Below, piece after piece: positions 55,445 to 64,000 of a stretch of 64,000 nucleotides of DNA. Within the stretch, counting starts at the first letter, position 1, and each line of letters opens with the position of its first letter. Under the pieces are notes generated by a model. The model was not told the DNA's origin, did no database searches, and saw only the letters and a program-made list of their open reading frames with translations. The position numbers were made by a program, and so were the translations under genes. The DNA is from Candidatus Eiseniibacteriota bacterium. GTDB lineage: Bacteria > Eisenbacteria > RBG-16-71-46 > CAIMUX01 > WJJG01. Location of the stretch: assembly GCA_023129715.1 (NCBI GenBank), contig JAGMBO010000057.1:1-64000 (forward strand), written 5' to 3'.

Positions 55445-56065
55445 ATGTTCACCGGGCTCATCGAGGAGATCGGCCTCATTCGCCGGCGAAGTCCCTTTGC
55501 CGGAGGGGTCCGCTTCGAGATCGAGGCACCGCGCTTGGCGCCTGCGCTCTCGGCTGGGGATTCGGTTGCCTGCCACGGCCTCTGCCTGACCGTCGAACGG
55601 CTCGCGGCCGGGGGCAGCGGCTTCACCGTTGCGGCGATCACCGAGAGCCTCCGCCGTTCCACGGCGCGAGACTGGCGTCGGGGGGATCGGCTGCATCTCG
55701 AGCCGGCCCTGCGGGCGGAAAACCGTCTGGGGGGCCACCTGGTGCAGGGGCATGTCGACGGGCTCGGGCGGGTGGTTCGTGCGGGCCGCGAGGGGCGTGA
55801 AACGGTGCTCGCTCTGCAGATTCCCCCGCCGCTGCGCCGCTACCTGGTTGCCAAGGGATCGCTTGCAGTCGACGGGGTGAGTCTGACCGTGGGGGCGGTG
55901 CGCGGGGGCGTCTGCCGCCTCTTTATCATACCCAAGACGCTCGCCTGCACGCTGCTGGGGAACTACCGGCCGGGCCGGCCGGTCAATCTTGAGGTCGATC
56001 TCGTTGCCAAGTATGTCGAGTCCCTCTCGGCCCGCGGCGCCATCCCGGGCCGCGGGACCGGATAG
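55445..56065 (+). CDS. ribE: riboflavin synthase alpha subunit
   Basis: The 206-residue protein is the internally duplicated lumazine-binding enzyme: MFTGLIEEIGLI opens the first barrel and GHLVQGHVDGLGRV the second, with VDGVSLTVG near its end. It converts two 6,7-dimethyl-8-ribityllumazines to riboflavin and a diaminopyrimidine. The ATG at 55445 is one base after the ribD stop, implying coupling. Confidence 0.95.
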   Translation: MFTGLIEEIGLIRRRSPFAGGVRFEIEAPRLAPALSAGDSVACHGLCLTVERLAAGGSGFTVAAITESLRRSTARDWRRGDRLHLEPALRAENRLGGHLVQGHVDGLGRVVRAGREGRETVLALQIPPPLRRYLVAKGSLAVDGVSLTVGAVRGGVCRLFIIPKTLACTLLGNYRPGRPVNLEVDLVAKYVESLSARGAIPGRGTG

Positions 56066-56081
56066 GGCAGGAGGTGGAGAC

Positions 56082-57344
56082 GTGAGTTGCCAGGGGAGCC
56101 AAGAACGGGTAGCCGGGCGGGACTTCGATCGGATCGAGGATGCGATTGCCGCCATCCGATCCGGCCAGCTCGTGATCGTCGTCGATGACGAGGATCGGGA
56201 GAACGAGGGCGACCTGATCGGTGCGGCCGAGAAGGTCACGCCCGAGATGATCAACTTCATGGCTAAGCATGGCCGCGGATTGGTGTGCGTCTCCTTGGGC
56301 GAGGGGCGGCTGCGGGAACTCGACCTGCCCCCCATGGTGGCGCGCAACACCGCCAAGATGGGGACGCCCTTCACCATCTCGGTCGATGCGGTGACGGGGA
56401 CGACCACCGGCATCTCGGCCCACGATCGTGCCCAGACCGTGCGCGCGCTGATCGCCCCCCGCACGCAGCCCGAGGATCTCGCCCGTCCCGGACATGTCTT
56501 CCCGCTGCGGGCGGTTCCCGGCGGAACGCTGCGGCGGGCGGGCCACACCGAGGGGAGTCTCGATCTCGCCCGCTTGGCCGGGCTCTATCCCGCCGGCGTG
56601 CTCTGCGAAGTCATGAGCGATGATGGAGCCATGGCGCGTCTGCCGGAGCTGCGTGCCCTGGCGGGTCGCTTCGATCTGCGACTCGTTTCGGTCGCTGATC
56701 TGATCGCCTATCGCCGGCGTCACGAGACCCTCGTCCATCAGGTTGCCGAGTCGCCTTTCCCGACGCACTTCGGGATGTTCCGCATCCACACCTTCGAGAG
56801 CGAGCTGGATGGGTCTCATCACCTGGCGCTCGTGCGCGGTGAGGTGACCGCGGAACGGCCGGTGTTGGTGCGCGTGCACTCAGAGTGCCTGACCGGGGAT
56901 GCGCTCTTCAGCGCGCGCTGCGACTGTGGGCAGCAGCTTCGGCGGGCCTTGGAAGTGATTTCCGCGCAGGGCGGCGTCCTGCTCTACATGCGCCAGGAGG
57001 GGCGGGGCATCGGCTTGGCGAACAAGATGCGCGCCTATGCGCTGCAAGATCGCGGCCTCGATACGGTCGAGGCCAATCTCCATCTCGGGTTCAAGCCCGA
57101 TGAGCGTGACTATGGCATCGGCGCGCAGATCTTGACCCAGCTCGGGTGCCACCGCATCCGCCTGCTGACCAACAACCCGGCGAAGCGGGTCGGGCTGGAA
57201 GGCCACGGCCTCGAGATCGTCGCGCGGGTCTCGTTGGTGATGGATCCGACACCCTACAACTATCAGTATCTCGAGACGAAGCGTGAGAAGTTGGGCCACT
57301 GTTACGAGTCCGACGCACCCTGCGGACCAGTGGTCAGCCCCTGA
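56082..57344 (+). CDS. ribBA: RibBA, DHBP synthase / GTP cyclohydrolase II
   Basis: The 420-residue bifunctional protein has the DHBP synthase domain first (DDEDRENEGDLIGAAE, GTTTGISAHDRA, RAGHTEGSLDLARLAG) and GTP cyclohydrolase II second (VRVHSECLTGDALFSARCDC zinc site, MRQEGRGIGLANK, LGFKPDERDYGIGAQ, LLTNNPAKRVGL). It supplies both precursors of the pathway. The GTG at 56082 is six bases after AGGAGGT. Confidence 0.95.
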   Translation: MSCQGSQERVAGRDFDRIEDAIAAIRSGQLVIVVDDEDRENEGDLIGAAEKVTPEMINFMAKHGRGLVCVSLGEGRLRELDLPPMVARNTAKMGTPFTISVDAVTGTTTGISAHDRAQTVRALIAPRTQPEDLARPGHVFPLRAVPGGTLRRAGHTEGSLDLARLAGLYPAGVLCEVMSDDGAMARLPELRALAGRFDLRLVSVADLIAYRRRHETLVHQVAESPFPTHFGMFRIHTFESELDGSHHLALVRGEVTAERPVLVRVHSECLTGDALFSARCDCGQQLRRALEVISAQGGVLLYMRQEGRGIGLANKMRAYALQDRGLDTVEANLHLGFKPDERDYGIGAQILTQLGCHRIRLLTNNPAKRVGLEGHGLEIVARVSLVMDPTPYNYQYLETKREKLGHCYESDAPCGPVVSP

Positions 57345-57421
57345 GACGGTCGCGCATCCCCGGCGGCGGGCTGCAGGTCCGCCGCCGGGGGAGGCGCTCA
57401 GACGAGGAGGTAGGAGGCAAG

Positions 57422-57892
57422 ATGGTACGTGAGTTTGTGGCGCCGTTGGATGCGCGCGGCCTGAGAGTCTGCATCGTGGCGAGCCGCTATGGGCGCATGG
57501 TGACCGAGCGGTTGGTTGCGGGTGCTCGGGAGTGCCTCGGACAGCATGGCTGCGCCGAGGAGGCGATCGATCTCGTCTGGGTTCCCGGCTCCTTTGAACT
57601 TCCCCTGGTGGCCCGCCAGCGGGCGGCGAGCAAGTCGTTCGACTTGATCCTGGCCCTGGGGTGCATCATCCGGGGCGAGACGACACATTTCGAGTACATC
57701 GCCAAAGAGGTCTCGCGCGGCGTCGCCCAGGTCGGCTGGGACACGGGCGTGCCGGCGATTTTTGGGGTGATCACCGCCGAGACCACTGAGCAAGCCATCG
57801 AGCGCAGCGGCGTCAAGGGGGGTGGTCGTGGCTGGGAGGCGGCCTCGGCAGGAATCGAGATGGTTCACCTGCTCCGCTTGCCGGAGGCCTAG
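57422..57892 (+). CDS. ribH: RibH, 6,7-dimethyl-8-ribityllumazine synthase
   Basis: The 156-residue protein shows VWVPGSFELPLVARQ and LALGCIIRGETTHFEYIAKEV (catalytic His region) and the FGVITAETTEQA segment, all standard. It condenses the RibB and RibD products and usually forms a 60-mer capsid or pentamer. GACGAGGAGGTAGGAGG precedes the ATG. Confidence 0.95.
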   Translation: MVREFVAPLDARGLRVCIVASRYGRMVTERLVAGARECLGQHGCAEEAIDLVWVPGSFELPLVARQRAASKSFDLILALGCIIRGETTHFEYIAKEVSRGVAQVGWDTGVPAIFGVITAETTEQAIERSGVKGGGRGWEAASAGIEMVHLLRLPEA

Positions 57893-57893
57893 C

Positions 57894-58343
57894 ATGTCTC
57901 AGCCCACGACCCGGCGCGGCGGGCGGCCGAAGGCGCGCGACCTAGTCATGCGCGTGCTCTACGAGGCCGAGATCACCGGGGACGACGCCCGCGAGGTGCT
58001 CGACCTCGCCTTCGGCCGCTTTCGCTTTACCGAAGAGGGCCGGCGCCATGCCGAGGTCCTGCTGCGTGCCGTCACCCGCCACCGGACGCGGCTGGATGAG
58101 ACCCTGCAGGCGGGGCTCGAGAACTGGGATCTCGCCCGCCTCGGGGCGGTCATCCGGGCCATCCTGCGCCTCGGGGCTGCCGAGCTGCTCTATTTCAAGG
58201 ACACTCCGGCGCGGGTCGTCTTGGACGAGACCTTGCGGCTGGCGCACCGCTACGGTGACGATCGGAGTGCTGCCTTCGTCAACGGAGTGCTCGATCCCGT
58301 CGCCCGGCGGGCCCGGCCAGGGGAGTTCGAGACAGGGGCTTGA
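57894..58343 (+). CDS. nusB: NusB antitermination factor
   Basis: The 149-residue all-helical protein begins RRGGRPKARDLVMRVLYEAEITG and shows LARLGAVIRAILRLGAAELLYFKDTPARVVLDE and GDDRSAAFVNGVLDPVAR, all typical of NusB, which binds BoxA RNA with S10. It starts 1 nt after ribH; the ribH-nusB pairing is very common. Confidence 0.95.
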   Translation: MSQPTTRRGGRPKARDLVMRVLYEAEITGDDAREVLDLAFGRFRFTEEGRRHAEVLLRAVTRHRTRLDETLQAGLENWDLARLGAVIRAILRLGAAELLYFKDTPARVVLDETLRLAHRYGDDRSAAFVNGVLDPVARRARPGEFETGA

Positions 58344-58467
58344 CCTCTCCGTGGACGGCCCCGGTTGCCTGTGGTAACTTCCGGCCTGATTATGCACTTA
58401 GGGTCAAGGGCCGCCCGGCGGCGGGCAAGGCTGGTGGCTCAGGATCGACGACCGAGGAATCGGTTTG

Positions 58468-59241
58468 ATGCGCGCGTCGACGCCGGATCATTGGGATCGC
58501 TACTGGCGGGAGCGTCAGGAGATCGAAGACGTCTACTCGAACGAGGGACGCCTGCTCGAGCCGCTCGCCGATCTGCCGCTCGGGGGATGCCGCGTTCTGG
58601 AAGTCGGGGCGGGCAGTGGTCGCGACAGCATCGCTTTGGCTCGCCGAGGCGCGCGGATCTTCGTCTTGGACTACGTGATGAGTTCCTTCCAGGTCATCCG
58701 CAGCGTCGCCGCCGCCGCCGGCATTCCGGTCGCCTGTGTGTGCGGGGATGCGACTCGCATGCCCTTCCGTGACGGATCCTTCGACTTGCTCTTCCATCAG
58801 GGCCTCATGGAGCACTTCCGGGATCCCCGGCCGCTGCTGCGCGAGAACTTCCGGGCGACGGCGCCGGGGGGCCATTGCCTGATCGACGTGCCGCAGCGCT
58901 ATCATCCCTATACCCTGGCGAAGCATGTGATGATCGCCCTGAATCGCTGGTTCGCGGGCTGGGAAACCGAGTACTCCCCGGGGCAGCTCCGCGATTGGGT
59001 GACCTGGACGGGGTATGAAGTCGTCCGCGTCGGAGGGGATTGGATGGTGCCCGGTTTCTGGTACCGCTCGCTGCGCTACAGCCTGATGCGCGCGCGCTGT
59101 GGGCGTCTGCCGAGGTACCCGCCGGAGCTCTGGGGGATCGGGCCCCTGGCGAGGGCGATTCGCAACTGGTTACGTAATAAGCGGTTAGGGCCGTACACCT
59201 TCGCGATGGTGAACGTATTGGCCCGCCGGCCGGTTGACTAG
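58468..59241 (+). CDS. class I SAM-dependent methyltransferase
   Basis: The 257-residue protein has the AdoMet-binding motif VLEVGAGSGRDSIALA (about residue 43), an acidic strand-2 end (IFVLDYVMSS), and MPFRDGSFDLLFHQGLMEHF followed by a Rossmann remainder. The C-terminal half has aromatic residues suited to a small-molecule or sugar/lipid substrate. The substrate is unknown; the glycosyltransferase 3 nt downstream suggests a glycan or lipid carrier. An alternative TTG one codon earlier exists. Confidence 0.88.
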   Translation: MRASTPDHWDRYWRERQEIEDVYSNEGRLLEPLADLPLGGCRVLEVGAGSGRDSIALARRGARIFVLDYVMSSFQVIRSVAAAAGIPVACVCGDATRMPFRDGSFDLLFHQGLMEHFRDPRPLLRENFRATAPGGHCLIDVPQRYHPYTLAKHVMIALNRWFAGWETEYSPGQLRDWVTWTGYEVVRVGGDWMVPGFWYRSLRYSLMRARCGRLPRYPPELWGIGPLARAIRNWLRNKRLGPYTFAMVNVLARRPVD

Positions 59242-59243
59242 GG

Positions 59244-60434
59244 ATGGACCCCGAGACCGCCGCGGCGGCTCCGGGAACTGAAGAGGGAAGACCATTGGGT
59301 GGGGCGGCATACCATTTCGCCGTGGTCAGCTACCGTGATATCCGCCATCCCGAATTCGGCGGTGCCGAGGTGATCATCTACGAGATCTTTCGCCGCCTCG
59401 TCAGGTGGGGCCACAAGGTGACCTTCCTCGTCGGCCATTGGCCCGGTGCGCCGCGCGAGGAGGAGATCGAGGGTATGCGCATCCTGCGCGCCGGCTGCCA
59501 GTACACGTTCAACTTCCGGGCCCCGGGGATGCTCCGCCGGCTGCTCGCCCGCGAGCAGGTCGATCTGGTCGTCGAGGACATCAACAAGATCCCCTTCTTC
59601 ACCCCGCGCTTCCAGCGGCGGGCACCGGTGCTCGGAGTCGTGCCCCATCTCTTCGGCACGACCGTCTTCCAGCAAGCCTCCTTTCCCTTGGCGCTGTATG
59701 TTTACCTCTACGAGCGGTTCATCCCCAGCGTCTACCGCCGGTGCCGCTTCTCGGTGCTCTCGCAGACGACCCTCGAAGACTTAGTCGCCCGCGGCCTTCC
59801 GCGCGAGGCGCTACGGCTGATCCGCGCCGGCATCGACCACGACTACTACCGCCCGCTGGCGCGCCGGGGCGTTGCTCCCGGGCCGGTCGTGCTCTACCTG
59901 GGGCGGATCAAGAAGTACAAGCGTATCGACCTGGTCATTCAGGCGCTGCCGGCGATCCTGCGCGAGGTGCCGGAGGCCGAGTACTGGATTGTCGGCGAGG
60001 GGGACTACCGCCCGGCGCTCGAGGCGCTCGTGGCCCGGATGGGACTCGAGAACCATGTGCGCTTTCTCGGGTTTCAATCGGGAGCGGAGAAGCTCGCAAC
60101 GCTCTCGCGGACCCGGGTGCTTGCCTATACCTCGCCCAAAGAGGGGTGGGGACTCTCGGTGATCGAGGCCAACGCGCTCGGCATCCCGGCGGTGGCGAGC
60201 GATGCGCCGGGGTTGCGCGAGTCGGTGCGCAACGGTGAGACCGGTTACCTCGTGCCCCACGGAGACGTCCCGGCGCTCGCCGGGGCGCTGCGGCGCCTGC
60301 TCACCGACGACGACCTTTGGTGGCAGCTGGGACGCGCGGGGATGAGCTGGGCCACCGAGTTCAACTGGGAGCGCTCGGCCAAGGAGACGTTCCAACTCGC
60401 GGAAGAGATCATCACGGATTGGAAGGGGGCCTGA
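59244..60434 (+). CDS. GT4-family glycosyltransferase
   Basis: The 396-residue GT-B enzyme has the N-terminal acceptor domain (HPEFGGAEVIIYEI) and the C-terminal donor domain (VLYLGRIKKYKRIDLVIQAL, FLGFQSGAEKL, and the Ex7E motif in SPKEGWGLSVIEANALG). It transfers a nucleotide-activated sugar with retention. Donor and acceptor cannot be told. It overlaps the DUF2723 gene by one base. Confidence 0.92.
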   Translation: MDPETAAAAPGTEEGRPLGGAAYHFAVVSYRDIRHPEFGGAEVIIYEIFRRLVRWGHKVTFLVGHWPGAPREEEIEGMRILRAGCQYTFNFRAPGMLRRLLAREQVDLVVEDINKIPFFTPRFQRRAPVLGVVPHLFGTTVFQQASFPLALYVYLYERFIPSVYRRCRFSVLSQTTLEDLVARGLPREALRLIRAGIDHDYYRPLARRGVAPGPVVLYLGRIKKYKRIDLVIQALPAILREVPEAEYWIVGEGDYRPALEALVARMGLENHVRFLGFQSGAEKLATLSRTRVLAYTSPKEGWGLSVIEANALGIPAVASDAPGLRESVRNGETGYLVPHGDVPALAGALRRLLTDDDLWWQLGRAGMSWATEFNWERSAKETFQLAEEIITDWKGA

Positions 60435-62998
60435 TGGACTGGCTGGCACGGCGTTTGAGAGATCCGGTCGTCTGGGGCGGGATCATCGTCTTTGCCGTTA
60501 CCCAACTCGTCTACCTGCTCACCATGGCGCAGAGCTGTCCCTTCTGGGACAGCGGGGAGTTCATCGCCACCTCGCACGTGCTCGGCATTCCGCACCCGCC
60601 GGGCACACCGCTCTACGTGCTGATCGGCAAGGTTTTCAGCCTCGTGCCGATCGGGCAGATCGCCATGCGGGTCAACTTCCTCTCGGCGCTTTCCTCCGCG
60701 CTGACGATCCTCTTCTCATATCTAATCATCGTCAACTTCGCCCGCCGCTGGACCCGGGGGCGTGAGACGCGGGTCGATCTGCTGATCGCCATCGCCGGCG
60801 GCATGGCCGGCGCCTTCTTCGCCGCCTTCTCCCGGACCTTCTGGGAGAACGCCACCGAGGCGGAAGTCTATGGGCTGAGTTCCTTGGTGATGGTCTTTGT
60901 CGTCTGGCTGGTGCTCAAGTGGGAGGCCTCCGGCTCCGACCGAGACCGCAACAACAGCTACCTGCTCCTGATCGGTTATCTGCTCGTGGTGGCGATCGGG
61001 ATCCACATGGGGTCGATGCTCGTCGCCCCGGCGATTCTCCTGTACGTCTTGATCATCTCACCGCAGACGATCTTCAATCGCGACTTCTTGCTGACCTTGT
61101 TGCTGGCGGTTCTTGCGTTGGCGCTCTTCATCGTCGCCCGTGCCGTGGGCGCCTCGGTGATCTCCGGCCTCTGCCTGGCGGTGTTGCTCTTCGCCGGTGG
61201 GGTCGCCTGGCGCTGGCCGCGCCTCGGGCGGCACAACCTCGTTTTCTGGATCGTCGTCCTTGCGGCGATCGGTCTCAGCGTCCAGCTCTTCCTGTTGATC
61301 CGTGCGCGGCTCGATCCGGCGATCAACGAGGCCGATCCGAGCACCTGGAAGGAACTCTGGCTGGTGCTCTCGCGGGATCAGTACAAGCCGCCGAATCCCT
61401 TCCTGAAACGGCAGGCCTCCTGGGCCGTGCAGTTCGACAGGCACTTCTATCAGTACTGGAAAGACCAGTTCCACCTCGGGATCCGCCCCGGCTGGTTCTC
61501 GATGCTGCTGCCCTTCGCGATCGGCTTCATCGGCGGCATCGCCCAGTTGGTCAAGGACAGGCGCCGCTGGGTCCTGGCGGCGACCCTGATCTTCTTCAGC
61601 AGCGTTTTCCTCGTCTTCTATCTCAACTTCAAGGAAAACGAGGTCCGCAATCGGGACTACTTCTTCGTCGTCGGCTATCACTTCTTCGCGCTCTGGATCG
61701 GGCTCGGTGTGGTGGCGATCGCGCGCTGGCTGCGCGGTGAGCCGCAGGAGGTCGATGGCGAGCAGCGCGAGCCGCCCGGCGGGCGGCTGTTCGGTCTCGG
61801 GGCGGCGGCGATCCTGGTGGCCCTCTCGCTCTTCCAGCTCAACCATGGTTGGCATGCCCACGACCGGACGCACTTCCTTGTCGCGCGGGACTATGCCTAC
61901 AACATGCTCCACCCGCTGGAAGAGGATGCGATCATCCTAACCAACGGTGACAATGACACTTTCCCGCTCTGGTACATTCAGGAGGTCGAGGGCGTGCGCA
62001 AGGATGTCCGCGTCGTCAACCTCAGCCTGCTCAATACCCACTGGTACATCCGCCAGATCCGTGACTACGAGCCGCGCGTGCGCATCGCCATGACGGACAA
62101 GGAGATCAGCCGGCTTCAGGGGGTGATGTTGCCCAGCGGCGAGGTCGTCTGGATCAAGGACATCATGGTCGAGCACATCATCCAACAGAATCCCAACCGC
62201 CCGATCTATCTGGCGGTCACCGTCCCCGATGAGATGGGGCTCGAGGAGCACCTCGTCATGGAGGGCCTGGTCTTCCGCGTCGTGCCCGAGAAGGGCGAGC
62301 CCGAGCGGGTCGATTTCGGCACCACCTGGCACAACATGCGCGAGGTCTTTCTCTATCGCGGTCTGCTCGACGAGGAAGGCTACTACGATCCGAGTGTCTA
62401 TAAGGACGACAATGCGCGCAAGCTGATCCAGAACTACGTCGCGGCCTACGTGCGTCTCGCCCATGGACACCTGCGACGCAACGAGGACGAGCGGGCGCTC
62501 GAGGCGCTCGAGTACGCGCGCCGGATCAACCCCGCCTTCCCGGGCGTGCTCTACACGATCGGCTATCTGCGGCTGGAGCGGGAGGAGTACCAGACCGCCG
62601 AGGGAGCCTTCCGGGAACTGATCGAGCTGGGCAGCCGCTCTTCCGATGCACGCTCTCCGGAGACCTACCGTCTCCTCGGCGCGGCGGTCGAGGCGCAGGG
62701 GCGGATGGGGGAGGCGGAGGTGATCTATCGCGAAGCCTTCCGCCAATTCCCCGACGACTTCGATCTCTGCCGCATGCTCTTCACGCATCTCTGGACGCAG
62801 GGTCAAGAGGAGGAGGGTGTGCAGGTGATCCGCCAGTGGCTGGTGCGTCACCCCGACGACGCGGTCACCCGCCGGGCGTTGGAAGATCTGCTCGGTTCGA
62901 CGGGAGATGAAACCGAGAGCGCTGCGCCGGGCGAGACCCGGGGAACGGGCCGGGAGCCGCCTGGAGATCTCCTCCAGGTGCCGGAGGGCACACCCTGA
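60434..62998 (+). CDS. DUF2723 multi-spanning membrane protein with TPR-like C-terminus
   Basis: The 854-residue protein begins with a membrane helix and the DUF2723 signature CPFWDSGEFIAT followed by LGIPHPPGTPLYVL. About ten further hydrophobic helices follow in the first 480 residues. A soluble part has NGDNDTFPLWYIQEVEGVRKDVRVV, and the last 200 residues contain TPR-like helices. DUF2723 proteins are related to GT-C protein O-mannosyltransferases and are frequent in the FCB group, so attaching or handling lipid-linked sugars is plausible. The ATG at 60434 sits in TGATG coupling with the upstream gene. Confidence 0.9.
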   Translation: MDWLARRLRDPVVWGGIIVFAVTQLVYLLTMAQSCPFWDSGEFIATSHVLGIPHPPGTPLYVLIGKVFSLVPIGQIAMRVNFLSALSSALTILFSYLIIVNFARRWTRGRETRVDLLIAIAGGMAGAFFAAFSRTFWENATEAEVYGLSSLVMVFVVWLVLKWEASGSDRDRNNSYLLLIGYLLVVAIGIHMGSMLVAPAILLYVLIISPQTIFNRDFLLTLLLAVLALALFIVARAVGASVISGLCLAVLLFAGGVAWRWPRLGRHNLVFWIVVLAAIGLSVQLFLLIRARLDPAINEADPSTWKELWLVLSRDQYKPPNPFLKRQASWAVQFDRHFYQYWKDQFHLGIRPGWFSMLLPFAIGFIGGIAQLVKDRRRWVLAATLIFFSSVFLVFYLNFKENEVRNRDYFFVVGYHFFALWIGLGVVAIARWLRGEPQEVDGEQREPPGGRLFGLGAAAILVALSLFQLNHGWHAHDRTHFLVARDYAYNMLHPLEEDAIILTNGDNDTFPLWYIQEVEGVRKDVRVVNLSLLNTHWYIRQIRDYEPRVRIAMTDKEISRLQGVMLPSGEVVWIKDIMVEHIIQQNPNRPIYLAVTVPDEMGLEEHLVMEGLVFRVVPEKGEPERVDFGTTWHNMREVFLYRGLLDEEGYYDPSVYKDDNARKLIQNYVAAYVRLAHGHLRRNEDERALEALEYARRINPAFPGVLYTIGYLRLEREEYQTAEGAFRELIELGSRSSDARSPETYRLLGAAVEAQGRMGEAEVIYREAFRQFPDDFDLCRMLFTHLWTQGQEEEGVQVIRQWLVRHPDDAVTRRALEDLLGSTGDETESAAPGETRGTGREPPGDLLQVPEGTP

Positions 62999-64000
62999 TG
63001 GCAGTTGCGCTGGTCACCGGGGTCGCGGGGTTCATCGGCTCTCACCTCGCCGCACGGCTGCTCGCCGAGGGGATCGGCGTCCGCGGCATCGACGACTTCG
63101 ATCCCTATTACGATCGCTCGTTGAAGCAGCGCAATCTCGCCCCCCTCCGGGCGGAGCCCGGGTTCCAGTGGCAGGAGGGGGACCTCGGGTCGGTGCCGCT
63201 GGCGCCCCTGCTTGCCGGGGTCGACGTCGTCTACCATTTGGCGGCCCGACCGGGCGTGCGGCACAGCTGGGGGGCGCCGTTCGCCGACTACGTGCGCATC
63301 AACATCACCGCCACGCAACGGCTGCTCGAGGCCCTGCGCGAGACGCCGGTCGCGCGGCTCGTCTTCGCCTCCAGCTCCTCGGTCTATGGTGAGCAGGTGG
63401 GTGGGGAGACGCCCGAGTCGGCGACCTGCCTGCCGATCTCGCCCTATGGGGTCAGCAAGTTGGCGGCCGAGGCGCTGGTGCGCGCCTATCACGCCAGCTA
63501 TGGCCTGCCGGGGATCGCCCTGCGCTACTTCACCGTCTATGGTCCGCGGCAACGGCCCGACATGGCTCTGCACCGCTTCGTGCGCGCCTTGCTCGAGGAT
63601 CGCGAGCTGGTCCTCTTCGGTGATGGCACGCAGACCCGCGACTTCACCTACGTCGACGACGTCGTGGCCGCCACGCTGGCGGCGGCCCGGGTGGGGCGGC
63701 CGGGCATGGTCTACAATATCGGTGGAGGATCACCCGCCAGCCTCAACGACTTGCTCGCGATTCTCGAGCGGGTGACCGGCCGGCCGCCACGCGTGCGGCG
63801 CGAGGCGCGGCCGGCGGGGGATCCGCAGGCGACGCGCGCCGACACCAGGCGTGCGCGCGAGGAACTGGCCTTCCAGCCGACGGTTTCTCTGGAAGAAGGC
63901 CTGCGCCGAATGACCGGCTGGATGACCGAACTGCTTGCCGGCGCCGCGCCGGAACTCGCCCGGCCGAGCGGACCAACGGGAGTGGACCATCGGCCGAGCG
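62998..64000 (+). CDS. NAD-dependent nucleotide-sugar epimerase, C-terminus cut by the window edge
   Basis: The ATG overlaps the DUF2723 stop (ATGA-type coupling), and the frame stays open to the last base, so the gene runs out of the window after about 334 codons and should be nearly complete. The Rossmann motif GVAGFIGSHLAARL, the acidic end of strand 2 (GIDDFDPYY), the SDR catalytic pair SSSSVYG and YGVSKLAAE, and RYFTVYGPRQRPDMA identify an extended SDR resembling UDP-glucuronate or UDP-glucose 4-epimerases. It likely supplies a sugar donor for the neighbouring glycosyltransferase. Confidence 0.92.
   Translation, partial: MAVALVTGVAGFIGSHLAARLLAEGIGVRGIDDFDPYYDRSLKQRNLAPLRAEPGFQWQEGDLGSVPLAPLLAGVDVVYHLAARPGVRHSWGAPFADYVRINITATQRLLEALRETPVARLVFASSSSVYGEQVGGETPESATCLPISPYGVSKLAAEALVRAYHASYGLPGIALRYFTVYGPRQRPDMALHRFVRALLEDRELVLFGDGTQTRDFTYVDDVVAATLAAARVGRPGMVYNIGGGSPASLNDLLAILERVTGRPPRVRREARPAGDPQATRADTRRAREELAFQPTVSLEEGLRRMTGWMTELLAGAAPELARPSGPTGVDHRPS

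Overview
The window is a dense, high-GC stretch of a didermic bacterial chromosome with no mobile elements, CRISPR arrays or phage genes seen. GTG and TTG starts are common and genes are tightly packed. The organism cannot be named from sequence alone. A giant secreted protein ending in a FlgD-type Ig-like domain, a PorV-like barrel fused to thrombospondin-3 repeats and an OmpA domain, and a DUF2723 membrane protein together suggest a member of the FCB-type lineages (for example an Eisenbacteria- or Krumholzibacteria-like phylum). That placement is inference.

Layout. 1-140: 3' end of a 5S rRNA and its terminator. 0.2-4 kb: a putative lipoprotein, an EF-G2-type GTPase and a YebC regulator. 4-13 kb: ruvCAB, queA, tgt, yajC, fmt, rsmB, a membrane PASTA protein and rpe (recombination, tRNA modification, translation initiation). 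13-18.5 kb: the ffh-rpsP-khpA-rimM-trmD-rplS-rnhB-yraN block (protein targeting and ribosome maturation). 18.5-27.5 kb: a propionyl-CoA/methylmalonyl-CoA module with meaB, the B12-binding mutase subunit and two acyl-CoA dehydrogenases on the plus strand, mce, the mutase catalytic subunit and pccB on the minus strand, then an enoyl-CoA hydratase. 27.6-33.7 kb: tRNA-Leu and the proteostasis cluster tig-clpP-clpX-lon. 33.7-35.4 kb: a tandem-repeat leader, purA and tRNA-Lys.

36-53.3 kb is the accessory part: a 5,085-residue exported multi-Ig-domain protein followed by a PorV-like/TSP3/OmpA outer-membrane protein, closed by a strong intrinsic terminator. I regard this pair as the best candidate for an undescribed surface system. 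53.4-58.3 kb: a DUF2007-like protein and an FMN-riboswitch-controlled riboflavin operon ribD-ribE-ribBA-ribH-nusB. 58.4-64 kb: a methyltransferase, a GT4 glycosyltransferase, a DUF2723 glycosyltransferase-like membrane protein and a nucleotide-sugar epimerase cut by the window edge, probably a surface-glycan group.

Many promoter candidates share a sigma70-like TTGNNN / 16-18 bp / TANNNT form. Several intergenic gaps carry short tandem duplications, the largest just upstream of purA.
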